Origin: Clostridia bacterium
GTDB taxonomy: Bacteria > Bacillota > Clostridia > UBA1381 > UBA9506
DNA: 64,000 bases
Reading direction: 5' to 3'
Assembly (NCBI GenBank): GCA_017549205.1
Contig: JAFYVH010000014.1
Span: 91,437-155,436 of the forward strand
The notes beneath the pieces are model-generated. The model did not search any database and had not been told where the DNA came from. It was given only the letters and a program-made list of their open reading frames with translations. The translations under genes were made by a program, and so were the position numbers. Below are positions 44,636-52,841 of the stretch, piece after piece (the first letter of the stretch is position 1; each line of letters opens with the position of its first letter).

Positions 44636-44647
44636 GTATTTCTCCTT

Positions 44648-44664
44648 TTCGACAATATTCGACA
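44648..44664 (-). promoter_or_regulatory. Tandem Spo0A-box-like sites upstream of the EamA gene
   Basis: Two TGTCGAA sequences on the minus strand (44664-44658 and 44654-44648) are spaced exactly 10 bp, one helical turn. They lie immediately before the RBS of the EamA gene, so binding there would block, not activate, unless the promoter is close. Motif-based only. Confidence 0.45.
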
Positions 44665-44788
44665 TTTTTACCATAAGGGATGCAGAGTTTAGATGCCACG
44701 CTTTTTAGCGAAATGCTGATTTTGTCTTCGATGAAATCATTATAGAATTCGTGTACGATTTAGATGTCGCAAAATCATTTTACCAGGT

Positions 44789-44912
44789 GTAAAAATGCTT
44801 GCTTGCAAGGGCATTTTTACGACGCCGTCAATTGGCATACGCAGGCTGAAAGACTGCAGAAAGCCGTCAGGCTTTAGGAATTTAATCCTATTAAATTCCA
44901 TATATGCCAATT
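44789..44912. repeat. 124-bp multi-hairpin inverted-repeat element
   Basis: Outer arms AATTGGCATA (44830-44839) and TATGCCAATT (44903-44912) enclose three hairpins: GCAG/CTGC (44841-44857), AAAGCC/GGCTTT with GTCA loop (44860-44875), and a 10-bp GGAATTTAAT/ATTAAATTCC stem (44877-44899). Directly beside it a fourth hairpin, GTAAAAATGC/GCATTTTTAC (44789-44820), encloses TTGC/GCAA. It lies in the 386-base gap between the EamA and Dabb genes. It could be a leader RNA of the EamA gene or a small non-autonomous repeat; no target duplication is visible. A minus-strand TATAAT (44915-44910) overlaps its edge. Confidence 0.65.
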
Positions 44913-44959
44913 ATAACATGTTTAAAAAGAAAAAACAAGCAAAACAAACCTATAAACAT

Positions 44960-44995
44960 AATCAGGCATATCGCCAAATGCGACATGCCTGATTG
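44960..44995 (-). terminator. Hairpin downstream of the Dabb gene
   Basis: AATCAGGCAT and ATGCCTGATT arms enclose an inner TCGC/GCGA stem. It follows the Dabb stop by about 26 bases on the minus strand; the U-rich tail is weak and delayed. Confidence 0.6.
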
Positions 44996-45021
44996 ATTGC
45001 ATAATTTACTCTGCAGCTTTT

Positions 45022-45324
45022 TTAAATTTCATAGTCAATGCAGTATCTTGCTGATGTAAAGGGGCGCACAAATTCATCGGCTGCCTGCACATGTTTGGGA
45101 TGAACGGCATAGGCTTTTAGTACCTCGGCACTCTCTAAAGTCGAATCCAGCATCATGTCCACATTCGAGCTTTCCATGCATGAAATTTGCAGCTTTAAGT
45201 CTAAAAGTCCGGGCACCTCGCCCACAAGACCTTCTAAAGCCTTTTTGGCGTTCTCTTTAATCGTTGCCTTGGCTGCATCGCTAAACTCGTCTTTTAAATT
45301 CCATAAAATAATGTGCTTAACCAC
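45022..45324 (-). CDS. Dabb-domain (stress-responsive alpha/beta barrel) protein
   Basis: A 100-aa dimeric alpha-beta barrel protein. Family features are the N-terminal VKHIILWNLKDE and the C-terminal YAVHPKHVQAADEFVRPF. Such proteins are seen in stress responses and as small partners or cyclases next to catabolic genes. It lies 20 bases after the CE7 esterase gene on the same strand and is almost certainly in its operon. Biochemical role unknown. Confidence 0.88.
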   Translation of the reverse strand: MVKHIILWNLKDEFSDAAKATIKENAKKALEGLVGEVPGLLDLKLQISCMESSNVDMMLDSTLESAEVLKAYAVHPKHVQAADEFVRPFTSARYCIDYEI

Positions 45325-45344
45325 TTTAATTCTCTCCTTTTCAA

Positions 45345-46634
45345 TTAGTCCAGTTCGTGTAAGCCATCTGTTAAGTCTCTGTATTTATCAGCCAGGCTTA
45401 AATCCCCCAGAGGATACATGTTTTCATCCCAGGGAATGGTGAAAGAATGGACCTTGTTTTGATAAAACTCAACATATTTCGGAGACTTTATTGCGTTAAA
45501 GAGCGACATTTGTGTGCTTGAATTACAGGTAGGGTCGCCAAGGCCGGAAATGAAATATACCGGGCATTTCAAGAACTGTGCCGCAACCGCTGTATCAAAA
45601 TAGGTAACACCATGGCCCTTGGGCATTTTATTGGGTCTTCTGCCGCAAAGCCGTTGTCCGTCAATGTCAGCAAGCCAGGGCACATTCATAATCAGCGCAG
45701 AGGATCTGTCAAAATGAGCTGCGATGTTGCAGGCCTGCATACCACCCTGACTGCTGCCATAGAAGATATAATCTTTTTTATTAAGCAACTCATGGTCTTT
45801 AAAGAAACGAATAGCCTGCAAATCTCTTAAGAGCATCTTAACCCAATAGGTTGTTTCAGGTCTTTTGTTTTCCTCTTCATCATAGCCATAACCCTTAAGC
45901 TGATTATCACGAATATCAGCAAAAAATTCGTCAGTACCGCGATTGGGGATGCTGTGTCCATTCACCAGCAAGGTAAAATATCCTGCGCGAGGTTGCGGAT
46001 TTGTGGGGTATACACCATAACCCTGAAAGTCCATTAAAAATTTCAGGCTGCCCTTTTCCGCATTTTTGGGGTATGCCACCGCAACGCCCACATAGTCGCT
46101 GCCCGGCGCTTTAATGCGCATGTCAAACATTTCAAAATCGGGATGTTTTTCATCCTCAATTTTTTCGCAATATAAAACTTCAGGCTCGGTCGCCTCAACC
46201 TGTGCCTTAAGATTATCCCAAAATTCTACATAATCATCAGGGGTTTTTGTGCCACGCAAAACATTTTTAACATCAGCGCCGGCGCTGCCATTATAGACCG
46301 CAATGCCGGGAATAATTTCTTTATTTTCATCACAGGCTTTTGCCTGCACATAAACAAAACCGCTTTTTGAAATGGAACCTTCAATATAAAACCAGCCATC
46401 ATCTGCCTTTTCCAAGTAGCCCTCGACATTCTGTCCGTCATCACTGAGCAGGTTATACCAGATGTACGGAATGTCAAGGCAATCATCCATGTATCTCACA
46501 CGGATTTTAAACACCATTTTTTCGCCGATTTCATACTCAAGCGGATGTTTCAGCGTTGTGCCAACAAAATATTTATACTCTTCTTTTTTGCTGTTGGTCC
46601 TTTTTTGCATTTCAAGCTGTCTGTATTTGTTCAT
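45345..46634 (-). CDS. Acetyl xylan esterase-like (CE7 family) alpha/beta hydrolase
   Basis: A 429-aa cytoplasmic hydrolase related to CE7 deacetylases, which remove acetyl groups from xylo-oligosaccharides and other acetylated sugars. The C-terminal 300 residues hold the catalytic elements: nucleophile in YGSSQGGMQA, Asp in ISGLGDPTCNSS and His in NKVHSFTIPW. The first 130 residues form an extra beta-rich domain (DIPYIWYNLLSDDG, FVYVQAKACDE) not present in the usual 320-aa CE7 enzyme. No signal peptide. It fits a local sugar-use cluster. Confidence 0.85.
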   Translation of the reverse strand: MNKYRQLEMQKRTNSKKEEYKYFVGTTLKHPLEYEIGEKMVFKIRVRYMDDCLDIPYIWYNLLSDDGQNVEGYLEKADDGWFYIEGSISKSGFVYVQAKACDENKEIIPGIAVYNGSAGADVKNVLRGTKTPDDYVEFWDNLKAQVEATEPEVLYCEKIEDEKHPDFEMFDMRIKAPGSDYVGVAVAYPKNAEKGSLKFLMDFQGYGVYPTNPQPRAGYFTLLVNGHSIPNRGTDEFFADIRDNQLKGYGYDEEENKRPETTYWVKMLLRDLQAIRFFKDHELLNKKDYIFYGSSQGGMQACNIAAHFDRSSALIMNVPWLADIDGQRLCGRRPNKMPKGHGVTYFDTAVAAQFLKCPVYFISGLGDPTCNSSTQMSLFNAIKSPKYVEFYQNKVHSFTIPWDENMYPLGDLSLADKYRDLTDGLHELD

Positions 46635-46738
46635 TAAAACTTCCTCCTTGGGTTTTGCATTACTTTTTAATTATAATCCCGTTTGTGCAGCTGTGTCAAG
46701 CCTTGTGCACAGAGAATTACTGTGTTTTCAATTAAAAA

Positions 46739-47572
46739 CTAACGATTTGCTTCAATCTCACTCACATAGTTAATGCAATCCAGACTGTGTGCCATGTAGC
46801 TTTCCAACATGTCGTTATGAGGATAAATGATTTCAAGGGTATATGCCCCTTCATAAAACGCATTAAAGGCACTCATAAATCTTACCCAGTCAATGGTTCC
46901 TGTTGAGGGCAAAAAGTGAGAATCCTCTGTGCCCATATTGTTATGTATATGGGTTGCCTGTATCCTTTTCCCAACTGCCGTAGCAGCTGTTATATCGTCA
47001 TATGCTGCCATATGTCCATGACCAAAATCCCAGCAAACGCCTATCTCTTCACAATTAAAATAATCATGGACCTTGCATAAATCCTCATAGTCTGTTGAAC
47101 AAAACCGGTAGCCCTCCCAATCCGGATATGGCGGCATATTTTCAACAGCAATGCCTGTGCCATATTGTGCAGCCGCCTTAACCAACGGCTCTAATGCCGC
47201 TTTGGCAAATGCCATTGATTTTTCAGGGTCACCTGAATTTTCAAGCACGGTTCGGGGATGATAAGCACACCATTTAGCACCTAAATAGGCCGAGGCCTCG
47301 GTGCAACGAAGCATAGCTCGTTCCCGTTCCTCATCAATTTCTTCTGCTGAATCACGAAAGCTGTAATAGGGCAAATGGGTTTGAATACATTTTAGGTTGT
47401 GTTTAGACAAAAGCCCCTCTATCCGCTTGATTTCCTGCTGCCAATCGGCTTTGTGAAAACAATCGCTTGAACCAAAGCCCAAAGATACATTTTCATATCC
47501 TACCTTGGCGGCAATTTCCAGGACTTTATCAAAATTATCATCGTGTTGAATTTGTACACTAACCTCTTTCAT
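46739..47572 (-). CDS. Sugar phosphate isomerase/epimerase-like TIM barrel (second copy type)
   Basis: A 277-aa xylose-isomerase-like barrel, distinct in sequence from the one at 41913-42701. Metal-site motifs are GIAVENMPPYPDWEG (Glu), GVCWDFGHGHMAAYD (Asp/His), ATHIHNNMGTEDSH and a final AYTLEIIYPH (Glu). First gene of the esterase-Dabb group on the minus strand. Substrate unknown; a sugar or hydroxypyruvate-like compound is likely from the fold. Confidence 0.85.
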   Translation of the reverse strand: MKEVSVQIQHDDNFDKVLEIAAKVGYENVSLGFGSSDCFHKADWQQEIKRIEGLLSKHNLKCIQTHLPYYSFRDSAEEIDEERERAMLRCTEASAYLGAKWCAYHPRTVLENSGDPEKSMAFAKAALEPLVKAAAQYGTGIAVENMPPYPDWEGYRFCSTDYEDLCKVHDYFNCEEIGVCWDFGHGHMAAYDDITAATAVGKRIQATHIHNNMGTEDSHFLPSTGTIDWVRFMSAFNAFYEGAYTLEIIYPHNDMLESYMAHSLDCINYVSEIEANR

Positions 47573-47652
47573 GTAAAATTCTCCTTTTAGCAGTTAACTA
47601 TTGTAATGTATTTATTATACATCTCAACCTCTCTATTTTCAATCATTTTTTT

Positions 47653-47681
47653 ACATTTTTATGTGAATTCTTTCATACAAT
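47653..47681 (+). promoter_or_regulatory. Candidate sigma-E-type promoter of the D,D-carboxypeptidase gene
   Basis: CATACAAT (47674-47681) is a perfect match to the sporulation sigma-E -10 consensus CATACANT. A partial -35 (ACATTTT, 47653-47659) lies 14 bases upstream. About 36 bases before the ATG. Confidence 0.4.
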
Positions 47682-47717
47682 GTAAAGAAACTTTTTTAGC
47701 TTAAAGGAGAGGTTTTT

Positions 47718-48851
47718 ATGAAACATAGATGGATGCTTTCACTCCTTCTTCTCATACTTTTTTGCATGCCATCGCTACCTGCAAATGCTCTGTCCGTTTC
47801 TGCTCAATATGCCTGCGTGATGGATGCTCAAACCGGTCGGATTTTATATGAAAAAAATGCTTATGCGCAGCACTCAATGGCCAGCACGACCAAGATTATG
47901 ACCGCACTTTTAGCCCTTGAAAACAGCGACCCCGCTGATGTTGTAACCGTCAGCAAAAATGCTGCCGGCACTGAGGGCTCAAGCCTTTATTTAAAGGCCG
48001 GTGAAAAACTCTCCATGGAAACTCTGCTCTATGGCTTAATGTTAAACTCCGGCAACGATGCCGCCATCGCCATTGCAGAGCATATTGGCGGCAATGTGGA
48101 AGCCTTTGCTAAAATGATGACACAGCGTGCTCACGAGATAGGCGCAAAGCAAACACAGTTTAAAAATCCCAATGGATTGGACGAAGAGGGGCATTACACC
48201 ACCGCCTATGATTTAGCTCTGATTACAAAAGCGGCTCTTAAAAATCCCCATTTTGCAGAAATTGTATCAACAAGCAAAAAATCATTTCCGGCCAGTGAAC
48301 TTAAAACCGCCCGCACTTTTGTTAATCACAACAAACTTCTGAATTTATACCCCGGCTGCATTGGAGTGAAAACCGGCTTTACCAAAAAAACAGGGCGTTG
48401 CTTGGTCTCTGCTGCCACCCGTGACCACATGACCCTGATTTGTGTCACCTTAAATGCCCCAAACGACTGGAACGACCATAAGCAACTGTTAGACCATGGA
48501 TTTAGTGCAACAAAAGCACGCCCCTTAGTCATTCGTGACATGGTGCTGAAAACCGTTCCTGTTAAAAACGGTGATGTTAAGGCTTTGGACCTTTTAGCTG
48601 CTGAAGATTTTTACATTCCTTTTAACGACCGGGAGGGACTCAGCAAATACACCCTAGACTATCTTTTGCCCGCCGTGATACCTGCGCCCATATCTGCCGG
48701 TGTTAAACTGGGACATCTGACCATTTGCTATGACGGAGAGGTCGTGCAAAAAATAGATTTATTAGCGGGCACTGATGTGGGTTATATGGAAGAGAAAAAA
48801 GAGGGCTTTTGGGGAAATTTCAAAAAGATAATAACAGATTTTGCCACTTAA
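47718..48851 (+). CDS. D-alanyl-D-alanine carboxypeptidase (DacB/DacF type)
   Basis: Class C low-molecular-weight penicillin-binding protein of 377 aa that trims the terminal D-Ala from peptidoglycan stem peptides. A signal peptide (1-24, ending PANA) is followed by the active-site triads STTK (56-59), SGN (111-113) and KTG (218-220), then a C-terminal PBP5-like domain. An RBS (AAAGGAGAGG) precedes the ATG. The upstream sigma-E-like -10 suggests a mother-cell cortex role like Bacillus DacB, but this is inference. No clear C-terminal amphipathic anchor was verified. Confidence 0.92.
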   Translation: MKHRWMLSLLLLILFCMPSLPANALSVSAQYACVMDAQTGRILYEKNAYAQHSMASTTKIMTALLALENSDPADVVTVSKNAAGTEGSSLYLKAGEKLSMETLLYGLMLNSGNDAAIAIAEHIGGNVEAFAKMMTQRAHEIGAKQTQFKNPNGLDEEGHYTTAYDLALITKAALKNPHFAEIVSTSKKSFPASELKTARTFVNHNKLLNLYPGCIGVKTGFTKKTGRCLVSAATRDHMTLICVTLNAPNDWNDHKQLLDHGFSATKARPLVIRDMVLKTVPVKNGDVKALDLLAAEDFYIPFNDREGLSKYTLDYLLPAVIPAPISAGVKLGHLTICYDGEVVQKIDLLAGTDVGYMEEKKEGFWGNFKKIITDFAT

Positions 48852-49028
48852 AAACATATTGTGTTCGTTCCTCATGCCCTTTCTCTTCTAAAACACACAA
48901 AGAACATAACTTTTTTATAAAATTCGTTGAATTTTGTTGATGTTTGGTTTAAAACATTATATAATAAAAATAGAATATAGTGACAGAAGTGTTCGTAGCA
49001 TCTGCACCTTATCAACAAAGGAGAACCC

Positions 49029-49745
49029 ATGACAGAAGAAATGCGTTTGCAAAAATATCTGGCGCTTTGTGGCGTTGCCTCCCGGCGTGCAGCCGAAGCC
49101 ATGATGGCAGAGGGACGCGTGTTGGTTAATGGTCATCTTGCGCAAACCCCCGGCATCAAGGTGAACCCCGAGACTGACCAGGTCACCGTGGACGGAAAAC
49201 CCGTGAGTCCCCTGCAAAAAAAGATATATATTATGCTGAATAAACCTGTGGGTTATGTTTCCACAGCAAAGGATAACTTTGACCGTCCCACCGTTTTGGA
49301 TTTGGTACCCGATACCTTTGGGCGTCTGTATCCCGTGGGCCGCTTGGACTACGACTCAGAGGGGCTTTTGTTATTAACAAACGACGGCGACCTGACCTAT
49401 CGGCTGACCCACCCCGGTCATGAGGTGTCAAAAACCTATGCTGCCGTGGTGGCAGGCGCACCCTCCGGCGAGGCTTTAAATGCCCTGCGCAACGGAGTTT
49501 TAATTGACGGACAGATGACACATCCCGCCCAGGTGACCGTTAAAACAAAGAGTGGCAAAAACACCTGTCTGCACATCACCATCCACGAGGGACGAAACAG
49601 GCAGGTGCGCAAGATGTGTGCCGCCATCGGACATGCTGTTATCACCCTTTCCCGAATTGCAGAGGGGGGTCTTGCTTTGGGCGATTTGCCTCTTGGCAGC
49701 TGGCGCTTGCTGACAGAGGACGAAATTAAGAAACTGAAAGGATAA
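49029..49745 (+). CDS. rluB: rRNA pseudouridine synthase, RluB/RsuA family
   Basis: Isomerises a uridine in 23S (RluB) or 16S (RsuA) rRNA. The 238-aa protein has an N-terminal S4 RNA-binding domain (RLQKYLALCGVASRRAAE) and a catalytic domain with GRLDYDSEGLLLLTND, where Asp107 is the nucleophile, and the late HEGRNRQVRKM. RBS AAAGGAGA precedes the ATG. RluB is more likely than RsuA in Firmicutes. The next small gene starts 5 bases after its stop. Confidence 0.93.
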   Translation: MTEEMRLQKYLALCGVASRRAAEAMMAEGRVLVNGHLAQTPGIKVNPETDQVTVDGKPVSPLQKKIYIMLNKPVGYVSTAKDNFDRPTVLDLVPDTFGRLYPVGRLDYDSEGLLLLTNDGDLTYRLTHPGHEVSKTYAAVVAGAPSGEALNALRNGVLIDGQMTHPAQVTVKTKSGKNTCLHITIHEGRNRQVRKMCAAIGHAVITLSRIAEGGLALGDLPLGSWRLLTEDEIKKLKG

Positions 49746-49750
49746 AAAAA

Positions 49751-50122
49751 ATGCTGACCATTAAACCCATTGAAAACGAAATCGAAATAAAGGCTTATCT
49801 TTCTGCCCAGGGCATCATTTTAGAAAATGTACCCCGACAGTTTATGGCTATGTACGACGGCAATGAGATTTGCGGTCTTGGTGCCCTTACCTTAGAGGAG
49901 GCAAAGGTATATATGGACTTTTTACATGTTTCAGGAGACACTTCTCTCCTTTTTGGCCTTGCTAAATCCCTGCTCAACATGGCAGATTTGCGGGGTATCA
50001 AAACCATTTATGGCAAAAATCCCGCTTTAGAAAATACATACACAGCCCTACACTTTAAAAAAGATGAGGGTGAATTCGTATTATCTTTAGAGGGATATTT
50101 CACCGTGCCTTGTGCACATTAA
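49751..50122 (+). CDS. Small GNAT-like protein
   Basis: A 123-aa protein whose pattern (N-terminal beta strands with MAMYDGNEICGLGAL, a central MDFLHV strand, a helix GLAKSLLNMADLRG, then TIYGKNP and ALHFKKDEG) resembles a short acetyltransferase fold. The typical acetyl-CoA loop (Q/RxxGxG/A) is not evident, so it may be inactive or use another ligand. It is coupled to the RluB-type gene. Function not assigned. Confidence 0.65.
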   Translation: MLTIKPIENEIEIKAYLSAQGIILENVPRQFMAMYDGNEICGLGALTLEEAKVYMDFLHVSGDTSLLFGLAKSLLNMADLRGIKTIYGKNPALENTYTALHFKKDEGEFVLSLEGYFTVPCAH

Positions 50123-50156
50123 TTTAAATCTAATAACCCCCATTATAAAATAAGCA

Positions 50157-50200
50157 TAGAAAACGGGCTGTTCACCAAACTGTGAACAGCCCGTTTTATT
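50157..50200. terminator. Bidirectional terminator between GNAT-like and anti-sigma genes
   Basis: A perfect 15-bp stem (50161-50175 with 50182-50196), A-run left, T-run right. Convergent gene ends lie on both sides. Confidence 0.9.
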
Positions 50201-50225
50201 ATATAGTTTTCACTTTATTTGTCAA

Positions 50226-51062
50226 TTACTCTATCACTGTAATCATAATCTGCACAAAATCAGAAGTCACCTGTTCCGATGCAGGTTCGTCCCTCCGCTC
50301 AACATAGCCGGATAGGGCCTCAATGCTCTCACAAATGGATTGCACTTCATTTTGAGGGATAAAATATACCATATCCCTTTGTTCATAGCCTGCTAAAACG
50401 ATAACTGCCTGAGAATAGGCAGACTCAGTTAATGTGTATCGTATGGTCGTAAGTGCTTTCCTTTTGTCCGCCGGAACATCTTCAAGGCTTAACCCGACGG
50501 ATTGCACTTCTGCATTCTCACTTGCGGGCTCTATAACATCTTCTTTGTCAATAGAACTTGCTGCGTCATAAACCGGTTTTTGTACCATTTTCGGCGTTAC
50601 CACATCATTTCCATGGTTTATATTGTCGACTTTCTGTTCTTTTTCAGGTGCTGTTTGCGTCATGCGTGGGGTCGGCTCTGATGATAGGGTGCCCTGCTCT
50701 GTCAAGCTGCCCATTTTGGGCAATTGACCAAAAGCCACAACAGAAAGCACAATCACAGCAGCCGCTGCTGCCATACCTGAAAGCGCCTGCCACATGGGTC
50801 GTTTTTTAGGCACATTTACGGCTTCCTTTTCTGCAGCTGCAGAAACAAGCTTATCGCGAAGTGCCTGGTGAAAGTCCTCACCGGCAGAAACAGTTGGCAT
50901 TGTTTCGGCGATTTTAACCACGCCGGATAAAAATGTATATTCATCCTGACAAGCCTGGCAGTCCGCTAAATGCTGGCGAGTTTTTTCCATCTCTTTTAAA
51001 GACAGCTGACCGTCTATGTAAAGAGATAAATTCTGCCGTACTTCATTACATGATTTGCTCAC
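50226..51062 (-). CDS. Membrane anti-sigma factor with zinc-finger domain
   Basis: A 278-aa single-pass protein. The cytoplasmic N terminus has the zf-HC2 anti-sigma signature (HLADCQACQDEY with an earlier Cys in SCNEVRQNLSLYIDG), which clamps the partner sigma factor. A membrane segment (MAAAAAVIVLSVVAFG, about 97-112) leads to an outer domain of about 160 aa rich in Thr/Glu and ending in a compact region without known catalytic motif. It follows the ECF sigma gene by about 60 bases and is its likely inhibitor. The outer signal is unknown. Confidence 0.9.
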   Translation of the reverse strand: MSKSCNEVRQNLSLYIDGQLSLKEMEKTRQHLADCQACQDEYTFLSGVVKIAETMPTVSAGEDFHQALRDKLVSAAAEKEAVNVPKKRPMWQALSGMAAAAAVIVLSVVAFGQLPKMGSLTEQGTLSSEPTPRMTQTAPEKEQKVDNINHGNDVVTPKMVQKPVYDAASSIDKEDVIEPASENAEVQSVGLSLEDVPADKRKALTTIRYTLTESAYSQAVIVLAGYEQRDMVYFIPQNEVQSICESIEALSGYVERRDEPASEQVTSDFVQIMITVIE

Positions 51063-51122
51063 TGTTACCCCTCCCTTCTCTTTCTTTTCTGAGAGATATT
51101 CTCCTACTGCATAAAGACGCCT

Positions 51123-51704
51123 CTATAACAAAAAAAGTTCCCGATGGGGTGCTAAAATTTTTTGCAAGCTTTGTCGTGCCCGGTTAATGCGGGATTTCAC
51201 TGTGCCCACGGCCACACCCACGATTTCGGCAATTTCTTCATAAGAAAGACCCTCAACATCCCGCAGAACAATAACCTGCCTTTGTTCTGCACTCAGCTCG
51301 TTTAGTGCTTTAGCTAAAAAACGCTGTGCTTCACTAAGCTGTGCCTGCTCATAAGGGCCTTTGGCCGTATCTAAAATCGGCATGACATATTCTTCACCGT
51401 CAGCACTTGTTTGATGAATGCTCACTGCGTCAACGGACTGTCTTTTTTTCTTTCTTAAAAAGTCTAAACATACATTGGATGCAATTTTATAAAGCCATGT
51501 TGAAAAAGATGACTGGCCCGTGAAATTTTTCATAAAACGAAAAACCTTAACAAAAACCTCTTGGGCGGCATCTTCCGCATCTGCATGATTTCGAAGCATC
51601 ATATAACAATAATTCACTATTTTATTTTCATATGCGCCAATCAGTTCTTCATAGGCTTCTATGTTGCCCTCCTGACAGCGCTTGATTTGTTCTTGTTCAG
51701 ACAC
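51123..51704 (-). CDS. ECF RNA polymerase sigma factor
   Basis: Group IV sigma factor of about 193 aa. Region 2 has YCYMMLRNHADAEDAAQEVFVKVF (seen as two adjoining parts) and FTGQSSFSTWLYKIASN, region 4 has LNELSAEQRQVIVLRDVEG and SYEEIAEIVGVAVGTVKSRI. An in-frame GTG at 51716 has no RBS; GTG 51704 follows AAAGGTGGTGA and is preferred. It is co-transcribed with the zinc-finger anti-sigma factor downstream. The regulon is unknown; envelope stress is typical for such pairs. Confidence 0.93.
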   Translation of the reverse strand: MSEQEQIKRCQEGNIEAYEELIGAYENKIVNYCYMMLRNHADAEDAAQEVFVKVFRFMKNFTGQSSFSTWLYKIASNVCLDFLRKKKRQSVDAVSIHQTSADGEEYVMPILDTAKGPYEQAQLSEAQRFLAKALNELSAEQRQVIVLRDVEGLSYEEIAEIVGVAVGTVKSRINRARQSLQKILAPHRELFLL

Positions 51705-51744
51705 GGTGCTCACCACCTTTTAAGGTTGTCCGCCTGATGATTTA

Positions 51745-52428
51745 TTATTCACAAACAAAAAGAGGCTGAAAACGCAAATAATCGGCCGAAACCAGTTGAT
51801 AGTCCACACCGCCGCGGACGCCGGTAACCGCCATGGCATGATGGCCGCCGTGAAGGTGGCCATAAAAGCATTTTGACACGCCATAATCCTCTAAGAGCCT
51901 CGCAAAGTCAGACTGCAGACTTGGGGGATAGTGCAGCATAACATAAATGGTTTTAGCCCCCGTGTCTTTTGCCATATCCAAAGAGAGCTTCAGGCGGCTC
52001 ACCTCACGGTTATAAAGCTTTTTATCCTCTTCTGTTTTGCCATTATCGGGATAGCCCTTTGCAGCGCAAATCACCACATCGTTATAGATGTAAACGCTAT
52101 TATGCATAAAGCGGATTGTAGAATAATTCTGTTTCTTCGCCCAGGCGTTTAACTTGCTCAGGGTTTCCCACCAATAGTCGTGATTGCCCTTTGAAATCAG
52201 CTTTGTTCCGGGCAGACTGTTTAAAAAATCAAAATCCGCTTCCGCCCGATCTACATAGGTTGCCCAGGAGGTATCTCCCGGCAGCAGAACAAGGTCATCT
52301 TCGCCTATGGTCTTCTGCCAGTTGTCTTTTAAAATCTCTAGATAGTTTTCCCATCGTGCACCGAAAATATCCATCGGTTTATCAGCCGAAAGTCCCAGAT
52401 GCAAATCGGAAATGGCATAAATGGCCAT
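51745..52428 (-). CDS. Calcineurin-like metallophosphoesterase
   Basis: Cytoplasmic phosphoesterase of about 227 aa. Metal-site motifs are AISDLHLGL, LLPGDTSWA, ISKGNHDYWWE, MLHYPP and YGHLHGGHH. The in-frame ATG at 52428 has GAGGG 8 bases upstream and gives the compact start MAIYAISDLH. It hydrolyses phosphomonoesters or diesters of unknown kind. It precedes the ECF sigma gene by 40 bases and may share its transcript. Confidence 0.9.
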   Translation of the reverse strand: MAIYAISDLHLGLSADKPMDIFGARWENYLEILKDNWQKTIGEDDLVLLPGDTSWATYVDRAEADFDFLNSLPGTKLISKGNHDYWWETLSKLNAWAKKQNYSTIRFMHNSVYIYNDVVICAAKGYPDNGKTEEDKKLYNREVSRLKLSLDMAKDTGAKTIYVMLHYPPSLQSDFARLLEDYGVSKCFYGHLHGGHHAMAVTGVRGGVDYQLVSADYLRFQPLFVCE

Positions 52429-52444
52429 ACTCAATCCCTCACTA

Positions 52445-52481
52445 AGAAAAAAGCCCAAACCTTAACGGAATGGGCTTTTAA
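52445..52481 (-). terminator. Terminator of the rplU-prp-rpmA operon
   Basis: A 9-bp stem (52449-52457 with 52471-52479) with A-run left, giving U-run on the minus strand, just past the rpmA stop. It overlaps the RBS side of the phosphoesterase gene. Confidence 0.85.
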
Positions 52482-52488
52482 AAAATCA

Positions 52489-52767
52489 TTATGCAGAATA
52501 TACGCTAACCTGCTTTTTGTTTTTGCCTTTTCTTTCGAACTTAACATGACCGTCAATCAAAGCAAACAGCGTATCATCGCCGCCTTTGCCCACATTGATA
52601 CCGGGATGAATTTTGGTACCACGCTGACGAACTAAGATGTTACCGGCTAAAACTGCCTGTCCATCACCTTTTTTAACGCCAAGACGCTTTGCTTCACTGT
52701 CACGGCCGTTCTTTGTGCTACCAACACCCTTTTTGTGTGCAAAAAGCTGAATATCAAACTTAATCAT
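52489..52767 (-). CDS. rpmA: 50S ribosomal protein L27 with cleavable N-terminal extension
   Basis: Ribosomal protein of 92 aa near the peptidyl-transferase centre. The N terminus [14 protein letters not shown] carries the Firmicute extension; the protease Prp cuts after Phe9, so that mature L27 begins AHKKG. The body [30 protein letters not shown] is standard. RBS AGGAGGT. Last gene of rplU-prp-rpmA. Confidence 0.97.
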   Translation of the reverse strand: MIKFDIQLFAHKKGVGSTKNGRDSEAKRLGVKKGDGQAVLAGNILVRQRGTKIHPGINVGKGGDDTLFALIDGHVKFERKGKNKKQVSVYSA

Positions 52768-52789
52768 GATGAAACCTCCTTTTTAAACA

Positions 52790-52832
52790 GCAACTTGCGT
52801 TGCTTCATTATGTTCTGCGACACTTCGCAGAA
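52790..52832 (-). other. Twin hairpins between prp and rpmA
   Basis: A perfect 8-bp stem TTCTGCGA/TCGCAGAA (52813-52820 with 52825-52832) and a 5-bp stem GCAAC/GTTGC (52790-52803) lie just upstream of the rpmA RBS. Could modulate rpmA translation or mRNA processing. Confidence 0.55.
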
Positions 52833-52841
52833 TTGCCATGC

